Origin: Tenebrio molitor
Taxonomy: Eukaryota > Arthropoda > Insecta > Coleoptera > Tenebrionidae
Direction: 5' to 3'
NCBI RefSeq assembly: GCF_963966145.1
Contig: NC_091046.1
Span: 29,698,001 to 29,762,000 of the forward strand
Length of the DNA stretch: 64,000 nucleotides
Both the position numbers and the translations under genes were made by a program. The notes under the pieces were generated by a model that made no database searches, was not told where the DNA came from, and was given only the letters and a program-made list of their open reading frames with translations. Shown here one piece after another: positions 46,485 to 56,278 of the stretch; within the stretch, counting starts at the first letter, position 1, and each line of letters starts with the position of its first letter.

Positions 46485-46864
46485 CTGACGGTTGTGGGAG
46501 AAATTAAAACATGATTTGGGTTAACGCCATTTGACTTACACATCTATAGTGAGTGATCTGTGTTGACGCGAGAGAACACAGAAACTTATAGAATCGTACG
46601 TACGCACTAGCTTCGTCGGCCATAATCCCGGATGGGCTCGCCTGCCTTCGTTCAACTTTCCAGCTAAACTGAAGCGCAACGTTGAATTAATAATAATTTA
46701 ACAAAACAAATTATTCACGGTTTTCTGCATAGAACTTAGATTAAGATTAAATTCATCAATTGTTTTTTTTTTTTATAAATCTATTAGACGTAATTTCTTC
46801 ATTTTCGCTTTGAATATTTTGGGTAGGCACTGCCTACCCAGCCTACACAGACCAGCCGCCACTG

Positions 46865-47173
46865 ATGTACAGGTCGACCAGAACAGCTTGGCGAGTGACG
46901 CAGTGGACTGAAATCCCTCCCACTAGCGGAGCGCACTTGTCTGTTGGGTCTGGAAGTGTTTAGATCGTGTACAAACGGGCTAAAATCAGCGCTTCAAGCT
47001 TCAAGTGAACAGCATGTCCGGGCTGTTTTGAGCAGATTTGCTTCATTGAGTGTACCGTACCTACAACCATAGCCATATCCTTGTCTTACAGAGACTCGCT
47101 CGTTTCCTCTTGTGCGCATCTCATACGCCAAGCTATTCTGGTCAAGCTGTAGATCAGTTGAATCCAGCTTACG
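46865..47173. other. Flank of the hAT element, unassigned
   Basis: GC-richer DNA. The words TGTAGATCAGTTGAATCCAG and CTTACGTA at 47148-47175 recur inverted at 49236-49263; 40421-40456 (CATCACGTGGTTTGCGCAGA) recurs inverted at 49264-49300. These look like parts of one element family, but I cannot define its limits. Confidence 0.5.
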
Positions 47174-47295
47174 TATCGCGCGTTCAAATGAAATCCTGGA
47201 CTGGGAAGGCGTTGGAAACCGTCAAATGCTATGTTTTTTTAAAGCGTAGATTAATTGGAGCATGTTGACAGCTAACCTAAAATTTAGAGCCAAAT
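47174..47295. repeat. MITE family M10, right-half fragment
   Basis: GCGCGTTCAAATGAAATCC, GGCGTTGGAAACCGTCAA and AAAGCGTAGATTAATTGGAG match the inverse of 17935-18048. Confidence 0.85.
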
Positions 47296-48506
47296 GTTTT
47301 TTCTTTTTTAACATTAACAACGATTATGGTAGTTTATGAGACCTATTCTGTAACTTTTGTGTTAAAATTGACAGGGATGTTAAAAGTTTAATTATAACAA
47401 CTGTTAAAATTTTAACATGGATGTGTATTCTGTAAGATAATTTTTAAAGCAACTGTTATAGATTATTTTTTTAACACGCATGTTAACACTGACAACGTTG
47501 TCACATCATACAAATACGTTTCTTTTTTACTATCTCATATCATATCATATAATCTATTCCATCTTTAAAAAAACGATAGGTTGCCATGCCTTAATTTTGT
47601 TAAATTGGCAGTATTGAGGAAAGTAGTAGTTATATTTCCTTTCATTTTGGTTGTAAATCTTTTGTAACTAAATTTGGAGTGCTATGTTGCAAGATTATTC
47701 TAAAACAAAAAGTAAATAAAGTTATCAATAAATGTCATTTTGACGTTTTTCCAACTTATTTTAAATTAGACAAGACAAAGTAATAATTTTATAGGTGGGA
47801 AGATCTGTTATATATTGCATTATTACAAAAAAAAGGGTCTGGAGGATACTAGAACTACAAAAAGATGAAAATCATAAAAGTGGAACCATTTTTTAAAAGA
47901 GATCTGAACGAAATTATTCGTGGGTTAAACATTAGAAGATGATTCGGAATCTAATGATGAAGATAATTCTGAAGATGAAATAATGGAGAAGGTTAAAGTG
48001 TAGATGTCTTTTAAAAAAAGTGATTCCATTTTGTAGAACTTATCCGTTTTCTGCTTGTTCAAGCGTTCTTGAAACTCATTCAACGACTAAAGCCTCCACC
48101 AGATGTTTACATTTTGAGTTGTCTTCTTTTTCAATTGCTATTTTTAATAAAGAAAATGCTGGGTTCTCTATTAATCTCTTGTAACAGTTTCAATCGATTC
48201 GCAAAAAGCGGAACATAAGTATGGCAACACAGTGCCTTCAAAATTTTCAAAATTCCTAACCAAACTTTTATTCAGATATACAGGATGAAATCTGTCAAAT
48301 TGTCATGGCCAAGCATCGTTTTTTTAAAGTTGGAATAAATTATAGATATAGAGATACACACAGGCGCGATTTTCGACTACTTGAAAATAAATGTACTTTG
48401 AGTTGACTCGATTTATTATAATATTATAGTATCTCTCCTTGTTCTGATATTTAATTTTGACGTCTGTCATCATATTTTTCATTTTCATCATTAAAAGATT
48501 CAGAAA
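47296..48506. other. AT-rich stretch, nothing recognised
   Basis: No recognised exon or terminus pair; possibly the 5' part of the decayed element that carries 48507-49528. Confidence 0.45.
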
Positions 48507-49528
48507 ATGAGCGTGCGTTCAAGACTACGCATTACAACACGGCAACTAGAACCTCTTGTTGCCTTCTTGGAGAACAATAAGGAGAATTTGGCGGAAAACA
48601 GAAAGCTGTTACAAAATGAAGCTGGAATGGTAGGTAGAAATCAAATGGATAAATTTAAAAACAATATTAAATAATGATCTTGAAGGTCCAAAGCGCTCAG
48701 TAGAAGAGTGGAAACGTGTATTTTACTCCTTATTCGTCTTGAAGAAAATATGCGTTTAAGATCTTTGGGGATCTAAAAGCAAATACCAGAAGAGAAAATG
48801 GTGGTAGTATTGTTGTAATTGACGATGCACCAAACGTTTCTGAACCTGGACTTAACATATGCGGAGATATAATAAACCTTGTGGGAGACATAGAAGCAGA
48901 AAGAAGTGATAATGAAGATGTTCAAACACATTATTAAATTATCTAAATAACAGAACCAGAGCCAATAGAGCTAAAATCAAAACGAAACATGACAGAGCGG
49001 AGCTTAGGATGCGCGCTCGCTGAGAAGAGGCGTATCATACAGTCGTCAGTTTAGGGGCAAAACTTAACCAAAACTCAATTTTCTTCACCTGATGAAAGAA
49101 ATTCTACACCGAGGTCATCTACTTTTGTTGTAAAACCTCTGATAGAATAATAAAAACTATCTTCATCTTCATAACATTCCTCCAACACCCTCTATAGCGT
49201 AAACAAAAGAAAATTTTTCACTCCGCCACTGGCATATACGTAAGCTGGATTCAACTGATCTACATTCGTCTTCTGCGCAAACCACGTGATGTCATGTTTC
49301 GTTTTGACTTTAGCTCTGCTCTAACAATGGATGCACCTAATATGACACAACAGGTAAGTACCAGAGAGACAAAGAAAACGGAAATTGCCTCAAGTGTCGC
49401 TGCAAGACAATTTTAATCCAGTTGATCTTATAAAAAGCCAAGAAACATTGGCTTCATCTACGAAAAGTTTAGCTGAAGCCATCAGTGACTTGGTCGAAAC
49501 TATAAAATATGCCGCCTACAAATTATAA
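48507..49528 (+). pseudogene. Myb/SANT-like protein of PIF/Harbinger type, decayed
   Basis: ATG 48507 opens a 55-codon frame (RLRITTRQLEPLVAFLENNK ...) ending at a stop, 48672-48674. Shortly after, in other frames, come EGPKRSVEEWKRVFYSL (about 48684-48740) and VVIDDAPNVSEPGLNICGDI (about 48810-48900), and finally NPVDLIKSQETLASSTKSLA then ISDLVETIKYAAYKL ending with TAA at 49526-49528. The order (trihelix/SANT DNA-binding start, WK-type helix, acidic linker, coiled C-terminus) is that of the DNA-binding partner protein of insect Harbinger transposons. No DDE nuclease gene is nearby. Stops and frameshifts make it non-functional. Confidence 0.62.
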
Positions 49529-49658
49529 ATCAATGTTAACTGTTAACGTATTTTTCTTCGTGGACCTATTAATAATGTTTATTTGTTTTTTTCTTCTTTC
49601 CAATTAAACTATGTATCTGTAAACGCATCTCTTTTCCTTTGTCCTTGAAGGAATAATA

Positions 49659-50096
49659 CAGGGTGTTAGGTAAATGTCCGGCCAACGTTTAACTGGTAAT
49701 AGTATTAATCAAATGTGACATAAAAGCTTAGTAACATTTTGGCGAATTCCAAAAATTATTTTGTATTATTTCTTTTGATTTCCCCCCTTTATTTTGACGA
49801 GCCGTTCACCATAATGGACCTTTATTAGATAATTTATGATTTAAAAATGGTATCTTAGCATTATCATTGATATTTGAATTTGTCAGATACAAAACTTAGC
49901 TGTTGCTACGATTTTTTAAGCTAATTATTGTAAAATAAGGCATCCATAGGCGGGTAACAAAATTTGTGGAAAATCTTCACCGATTTTTTAATGATTTTTG
50001 AAGAACTTTTGGTAAAAAAGTTACTAAGCTTTTATGTCACATTTGATGAATATTATTACCAGTTAAACGTTGGCCGGTCATTTACCGAACAACCTG
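49659..50096. mobile_element. MITE with about 75-bp inverted arms, TA target duplication
   Basis: Left CAGGGTGTTAGGTAAATGTC then CGGCCAACGTTTAACTGGTA; the right end mirrors it, finishing TTTACCGAACAACCTG, with TA outside both ends. Confidence 0.88.
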
Positions 50097-50299
50097 TATA
50101 TCTGAGCATTATTTACCATACCTAATGGTTTGCAAAGTTATAAATTCCACCGTTTTCTTCATTTATGTCAGCATCAGGCCAAGGAAATTCTCGAAGTGCT
50201 CCCCATTTTGCTCTAAATATAAATTAACTCTTCTCTCGAACAATTCACTGACATGTTTAATTTAATTTGAAATGTCAAATTTGACTTGTCACTGATGCG

Positions 50300-50402
50300 G
50301 CTATCAGTGTGAAGCCATCAACTACCGGAAGTTACTCCAGTTGTACCATTTAAAAATAAAATTCAGTATCACCAATTTAAACAGTCCTTCTTGATCACCC
50401 CG
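50300..50402. repeat. MITE family M8, partial copy
   Basis: CCGGAAGTTACTCCAGTTGT and AACAGTCCTTCTTGATCACC match the element at 61388-61622. Confidence 0.72.
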
Positions 50403-50425
50403 TAATTGCTTGACAATTAGACTCG

Positions 50426-50490
50426 AAAAATTGGCACGATAAAAAAAACTCCGGCCTACGGCCGCCGTGGTTTAATCGTGCCAATTTTTA
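50426..50490. repeat. CG-centred hairpin
   Basis: AAAAATTGGCACGATAAA and the inverse TTTAATCGTGCCAATTTTT flank CTCCGGCCTACGGCCGCCGT. Confidence 0.78.
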
Positions 50491-50536
50491 TTGTTATATA
50501 AGTGAGGAAAAGTACTATTTCTGTTTTTTGTGCCTT

Positions 50537-50793
50537 ATTGTATTCTCAATTTGGTTGTAGGTCGTAAAATTTTATTGCATATTATGAGCAACTAACGGGC
50601 ACAATGGTTGGATTTGAAAAGGTTGGGAAGCGGCGCGTGCCGTTTGCCATATAATGCAAATATACAAAATGTACAATACAACCCTGCTTAAAATATTACC
50701 TGCTAGTGGTAAACTAGGATTTATAAGCCCCGCAAGATCTTTAACTTAAAGTACCATAAAATTTTACGACCTACAACCAAATTGAAAACACAG
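50537..50793. mobile_element. MITE family M1, copy 4
   Basis: Full-length copy with both arms and the interior in the same orientation as copies 2 and 3. Confidence 0.88.
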
Positions 50794-51607
50794 TACTGTT
50801 TGGTGGAGACGATAAGCGGACTGAAGGTGTGTGTGATTTAAAACATCCACGGCTCGCTTGATTTTTTTTCAAATTCATTAATAAAATATAGTCTATTTTT
50901 TAATCAAAGAACCAGGATCTGTCGATTTAGGTTTGTAAATATAAAATTTTACTAAATTTAGGGAACTTAATGATATCTATTGGCTATACCAATATGTCAT
51001 TTTTATTTTAATGTCCTTGAAAGTACGGAAACTCGCAGCTAAAATTTTAACGTGTTATTAAAAATGCCTCGCAAAGTAGGACATTTATTAAACTCTCAAA
51101 TTAGTTGTTATTAGTTGTTATTAACTTTATTAACATGCTGTGCTACTAATATCTCTAATAACATCAATTTTTATATGAGGAGATTTTTCACTCTTTCACC
51201 CTATGTCAAAAGTGTACCATTGTACCATTGTAAAAAAATGTTGTCAGCTCTATTTTAGGTGTAAATTGCGGTGTTGTGGTTCTTTGATTAAAACTATTTT
51301 TTTTATGTATTGTAACGTAATAAAAATGTTGTTTATTTTCTTGAATTTTTATTGGACGAAAGTCAACGTGTTAACCACCATTGAAGTCAGAAAAAAAGTC
51401 TCTACCAGAATAAAAATAAATAAATACATATGTTTCTATTTAAAAAAACAAAGTGACACTTTATTTGACATAACAATTAATGTTGAAAAAAAAATTAAGC
51501 CGTTTTGTAGTGTTTTTATAATCATTGTATTGTTTTTTTTTTAATTATTAAAATCGGACAATAAATAACGGAGCTACGGCTTGCGGCGTTTTTTAGGAAA
51601 CAGCCTG
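50794..51607. other. Stretch with no recognised feature
   Basis: AT-rich; the 113-codon open frame at 51203-51544 is low-complexity and not convincing as a gene. Confidence 0.5.
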
Positions 51608-52474
51608 TATATAGGCTTTGCCATTTCTATTGAAACGCCACCTGTTGATTTTCAGTTTGGCAACGCTGCAAATATGTTTAGTAATTTTTTGACTATTATT
51701 GCCAATCTTGATTTTTGTTGAATGTCATGTCATATTTGACTCAACGCGTTTTCATTCAATTATAAACCAATAATTATCAAGAATTTATTGTTTTTTCACG
51801 AAAATAGAGCAAAATAGAAAAAAAACGAGTCCTTATGGGTGTTGACATGAAGAGAGCTCCTATTAAATTATATGATAAACTGCATTTAAGTCACCCAATG
51901 ACCCAATGTGGTCAGTCAGAAAAATTTGTGTTGAAATTTCAGAAATCTTTTCCGTAAGTTAAAAAAAGCGTCTTTCTACCACTCTAAAAAGCGTCAGCTT
52001 AGAACGTATTTACATTTGCTAACATTTAGGTATAACATCAAAATTAAATCCCGCACTTTTTATCACACGCCACTTGGCACATGCGCCTTGAGGGGACATC
52101 TTCAATTATTTTTTTAAAATATAAATTGTAACTTTGATTTTCATCTCTTCAGCTAAGCTTTCAGCGAGTGCAGTTTTATTCGTCATTAATTATTATAACT
52201 CATTTAACTTAACAGCAGAAAAGTGAGGTTACGTGTAAGTTTCGTTCATCCCAATATATATCTTTAGTCTGTGGTTCATCCTCTGTGGTTTCACCATAAG
52301 AAAAATTCAATAAAAAAAGCATTTCAGCAAGTGTAGTTTATTAAAATACTTAATACATATAAGTACATTGAAATAAACCAAAATAATTATTTTTTTACTT
52401 AAATTTTTCCCCAATTCATTCAATTATGAGTTTTGAGTTCCTCAAACTCCTGATTTTTTTTTAATCCTTACAAT

Positions 52475-52995
52475 CGGTAATTATCGTGGAGGGAGAAAAG
52501 ACTGGAGATGGCATTTCCTATGCTTCCCATGTTAAAAATCCGAACCCTCTAAAAGCACGTGCAACAACCTTTTATGGCCCAGTCCACAATGCGCTAGATA
52601 AAGAAGCACAATGCGCCTGGAAGGAAGGCGAAGGAAGCGATTGGCCTAGCGTCTATATTCAGAAACCTTTTATGACTCTGTAGTTTTCGCGGGCCGGTAC
52701 ACTTATTTGAATTAGTGCCATCTCCAGTCTTTTCTCCCTCCACGGTAATTATACACATTAGGTCGACAAATCTGACGCATGCGCAAATGATTGAATCTCA
52801 CGCGGATTTTGCTAGCGATGTTACCATATTGTTTAATAACAATTTATTTTAAATATTTAAAGTACCTAAAAACAGACAATGCTTCATGCTGGACCCGTAT
52901 ATATTGAGCCCAGTTTTAAATTCACTGAGTTTTGGAATTTCGGAGTTCCATTTGCGCATGCGTCAGATTTGTCGACCTAAACTGTATAATTACCC
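52475..52995. mobile_element. Foldback MITE split at its terminus by 52485-52744
   Basis: GGTAATTATACA-CATTAGGTCGACAAATCTG is mirrored by CAGATTTGTCGACCTAAACT then GTATAATTACC at 52961-52995. The CGTGGAGGGAG element lies within the first bases of its left arm. Confidence 0.83.
52485..52744. mobile_element. MITE with CGTGGAGGGA termini and 8-bp target duplication
   Basis: CGTGGAGGGAGAAAAGACTG then GAGATGGCA at the left and its exact inverse at the right; duplication GTAATTAT at 52477-52484 and 52745-52752. 260 bp, noncoding; termini resemble those of 22441-22915. Confidence 0.92.
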
Positions 52996-53489
52996 TACAG
53001 AATTATCCAATCACACCTGAGAGGCTAAATCCTTCAAGATTCCAAAACTGGCGCCAATCCCTTGATTTTGTAATTTCCTTGTTCATTGATTAAAATTCTT
53101 TTTCCTTGGGTTTGGGTTTTACCTTCCAGCAGGAACACTAACAACGACAGATAACCACGCTAAAAACCACTCACTCACATTTGTAGTTGTAGGATTTGCA
53201 GGGGTAAAATTTTTAGATTTCTATTAACATTTATATTAAATTATATTAAGAATGCACGATGCGTCGACGGGATAAATAATTGCTAAATGTGTAGTTAGAT
53301 CATTGATTTATCAATTTATCACACTTATTTTGACAGCGATTTGCTTTGACATTTTAGGAACTAGAAAATGTCAAAATTTCAAATTTCTCACTAAAAACCG
53401 TTTTACAACCAACCGAACCTGTTACACATTGCTAAATTTTAGGAAAAATCCAACAGGTGGTGTTTCAATAGAAATGGCAGAGCCTATAT

Positions 53490-53685
53490 GTACAGTCACA
53501 GTCACGGAATTTCGTCAGTCGTTGTTATTCAACTGACATTAGCTGTAAGAGAGGTTTTATATATTTCTAACCCCACATTGGAATTTTCGACATGGATGTC
53601 ATGCGGCATTTTGATTTTGATTGTGCGTGACAGAACTTCTGTCACAAAAATTTTGAATCTCAGTCATAGTGACAATAAAGTTTAG
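53490..53685. repeat. Repeat fragment related to 55700-55760
   Basis: TGTACAGTCACAGTCACGGA then ATTTCGTCAGT resembles the inverse of 55708-55752 (CTGACGAAATTCG, CGTAACTGTACA). Extent and class unknown. Confidence 0.5.
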
Positions 53686-53900
53686 GCTTGTAATAACCCA
53701 GGTATCGCCAGTCTTCCGCCAAAATTTCAATATGTATTTGAAAATTCAAACTAAACCCGCGAAGTTGGCCATGTCGTGATCGTCATCGAAGCGGTAGGAC
53801 CCCTACGTTGTGGTGTTTTGTACAAAATGGCGGCAGACTAGCTCGGAATGCAAATGGCGGACCTGCAGGGTGGACAAACTTCGAAATAAAAATGCATAAA
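53686..53900. repeat. Dispersed repeat M3, copy 2
   Basis: Matches 1534-2117 without its 380-bp middle part; continues past the point at which the LTR element inserted in copy 1. Confidence 0.75.
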
Positions 53901-53968
53901 TCGGTGGGAGGACGCCTGTATTTATTTTATGCACACATGAATAAATACATTCTCGTTTTCATCTATAG

Positions 53969-54170
53969 TTGACTCAAGTTGCAAAAAACCATTTGCAACA
54001 GCATTTTTTTTATATTTTTGAACCAAATAAAGGCACAAAGGGACCAGAAAATCATAGTTTGGGTTGAATATTTTCCATATAAGTACAGTTTTAAAGTAAT
54101 TTCCAATTACTAATGCCATAAAAGTGCTGTTGCAAATGCAAAGTGGTTTTTTGCAACTTGAGTCAACTTC
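53969..54170. repeat. Foldback repeat
   Basis: GTTGACTCAAGTTGCAAAAA then ACCATTTGCAACAGCA is mirrored at 54120-54170 (GTTGCAAATG, TTTTTTGCAACTTGAGTCAA). Confidence 0.8.
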
Positions 54171-55642
54171 AAAAATACATACCTAATAACACAATAAATT
54201 TGTCTATCCACCTCTTGAGGAGTGTAGAAAGTAATAGTTCCCTTTCTTTTTGTTTTTTTTTTTGTCGGGACGAAACTATACAACAAATAAAATAACAACG
54301 GTTGCTCAGAACCTAAACTCGTAATCCAAGAACAAAGCGGCACCGTGAAACAAATGATAGTTATGTTATTACGAATAGACACTGTAAATGGGATGAGTAA
54401 AACCCCCAAAAATCATCCACAAACGGTGGCGCACCATAATCTTTTCCATTGCCAAAGTTACACAACAGGTTACATAAGATTGCAATGATAGACACTCTAA
54501 TTACTACCTAATTGAATATTACGGACCTCGGACTCTCAGCTCTTCCAGATAGCACGCGGTCTCCGATCGCGAAGTTAATCTATATAGTTCTCGCCCCCCA
54601 GTCTCCTAATTTCTACCCTTTAGTAACGTCGGGGCGTCCAAGTTCCTGCGATAAGTACCTAACTCGTTATGGGTGCAGTGCCCCAGCTTGTGTCCTCCGA
54701 ATCGCCACTGTAGTGACCACAGCTGATGAGGCCTTCCATCGAAGGCGTCGAGAAACTCTGCGGCCAGGATCACACGTCATGAAGGGATCCACGAGTGACT
54801 GCGTGGGTCCCCCCACGTACGGGTCCTTTGGCAGGCTCCCGTTTTTCATTGCAACGTGGATAAACTGACCCCGCGTCTAAACTCCTAATTTCGGACAAAC
54901 CCGTACCCCGTTTTTCCTTGTGGTAAATGGAAGGCCGTTCCCAAAATGGACTCCCGTTTTCTCTATTTAAATCGCTGACGCAATATGTTCTGTTAATCGT
55001 TTCTAACTTTCTAGCCCTACCCGGAAAATGGACTCGCCCAAAGTATTTCTATCTGTTCGCCGCTAAATAACTCTGATTTTAAAGCCTGGACGCGACCAAC
55101 TGATTTCCACGGTTCACCCCTTACTGTCTCTGACTTTGAAAATGGACTCATCCCACGGATTTTAACTACCTGACAACTAGATTGCGTCGTTCCCTCAAGA
55201 ATTTACCCACTCTATCAATTCCTACTTCACCCGAGCTTATCGGAATAACAAAACGAAATAACGTACCTGCACTACCTGCTAAACACTACTTGTTGCCTGT
55301 AAGATTATCCTACCTGAATTACAACGCGCAAGCTGTCGGCGACACACGAGGTGCGCAACCTGTAATCTCCTCCGCGATTGGCGAATGTTTACGGAGCACG
55401 GCCCAGATTACCTTGACAATACACAAGAAAATACACGACTCGAGATTCGTAACCGCAATAACTACATTTTCAACTAAAACAATAACAATGAAAACGACGG
55501 TTCAACAAACACCACCGTTCACTTCGAGAGCTGAAAATCACAGCTGAAAATCGAGTCCCCTGTCTTTCGTGTACCAACTGTACGCAATCCAAAATCTACC
55601 AACCGTGCACAACAAAAGAACCAAATAGTTCCTCTTGCGTTT
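54171..55642. other. Unassigned stretch, GC-richer from about 54510
   Basis: The part 54510-55640 is richer in GC than its flanks but has no frame with a recognised domain. It could be the body of an LTR or of an untranslated retrotransposon region that ends in the 41-bp motif at 55643-55683; I found no matching second copy. Confidence 0.4.
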
Positions 55643-55683
55643 GTTTCGGCGGCGGCAATTTGAATTCAAACTGGGGTATTACA
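55643..55683. repeat. 41-bp motif shared with 26111-26151
   Basis: Same GTTTCGGCGGCGGCAATTTG start and GGGGTATTACA end with one base difference. Confidence 0.6.
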
Positions 55684-55782
55684 GGCTACATAAGTTTTTT
55701 CGAATTGACAGTAAAATAACTGACGAAATTCGAATTCCGGGGCCGTAACTGTACATGTGACAAAGCCCTCCCTCGTTAACGA

Positions 55783-55799
55783 GTCACGAGCCGCCACTG
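55783..55799. repeat. Orphan hAT terminus
   Basis: ACGAGCCGCCACTG is the inverse of CAGTGGCGGCTCGT, the left terminus of the hAT element at 40459. No partner end is seen nearby. Confidence 0.5.
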
Positions 55800-55955
55800 G
55801 TCTATTGAAACTGTATTCAAAAGTTTTTTTCGTTAAATTGCCAGGCAACAAAATTCTCATTGAAATGTCAAGTTTACTTCGACAAAAAAAGCTCTCGTGT
55901 AATTGTGAAAATAAAACAAGTTTTATATAGTAAACACATAACAATAAATACATAG

Positions 55956-55961
55956 TTTATT
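55956..55961 (-). terminator. Candidate polyadenylation signal of the ryanodine receptor
   Basis: AATAAA on the minus strand about 320 bases after the stop codon; other AT-rich variants are close by, so the used site is uncertain. The interval 56278-55962 is the presumed 3' UTR. Confidence 0.45.
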
Positions 55962-56278
55962 AGATTCAAAATTCCGCAAATACATTTCACAATATAGTTC
56001 TAAACATTATTTAAAATTTTAAGGCAAAATTTGGACAATTTTTATAACATTTTGTACTGTTTGTTTAAAACAAATTTTCGATAGATCATAAGCACAAGAA
56101 GAATATTTTACAACATGCAACGTTTAACGGAAAAATTAAATTACAATCAGTAGAGTATGTTTTATCGATCTGCTGTGTGTGGCCTTACATATCGATAAAA
56201 ACATACTTAATGCATAAATGGAGAGTTTAATTATTAGAAAATTTGAGCACTTGGAAGTCAGAGTAAGGTTGAATTATA

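Larger units (their letters stand above)
42236..46562. mobile_element. P-superfamily DNA transposon with exact 8-bp target duplication
   Basis: Target duplication TTGACGCG at 42228-42235 and 46563-46570. The right terminus inverted reads CACAGATCACTCACTATAGA then TGTGT (46538-46562). The left end begins CACAGATCAC (42236-42245), then has a 33-bp palindrome, then CAGATCACTCACTATAGATG at 42279. The 8-bp duplication and the transposase relic at 44218-46484 both indicate the P superfamily. It sits inside the hAT element 40459-46864 and is therefore younger. Confidence 0.93.
40459..46864. mobile_element. hAT element with 8-bp target duplication, host of a P element
   Basis: Target duplication ATGTACAG at 40451-40458 and 46865-46872. 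Terminal repeats CAGTGGCGGCT (40459-40469) and AGCCGCCACTG (46854-46864), followed by GGGTAGGCAC-type subterminal sequence on both sides. A decayed hAT transposase lies at 40636-41477. Removing the nested P element and its duplication leaves about 2.07 kb. Confidence 0.93.
51608..53489. mobile_element. TIR element holding nested MITEs
   Basis: Left TATATAGGCTTTGCCATTTC then TATTGAAACGCCACCTGTTG, mirrored at 53449-53489 (CAACAGGTGGTGTTTCAATA, GAAATGGCAGAGCCTATAT). About 1.9 kb, no transposase. Confidence 0.85.

Noticed and set aside
51203..51544. 113-codon open frame as a possible gene
   Set aside because: Low-complexity Phe/Lys/Ile-rich translation from AT-rich DNA, no domain, no splice context.
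54512..55547. Open frames in the GC-richer stretch as host exons
   Set aside because: No conserved motif, no matching splice sites; GC-rich DNA has few chance stops.
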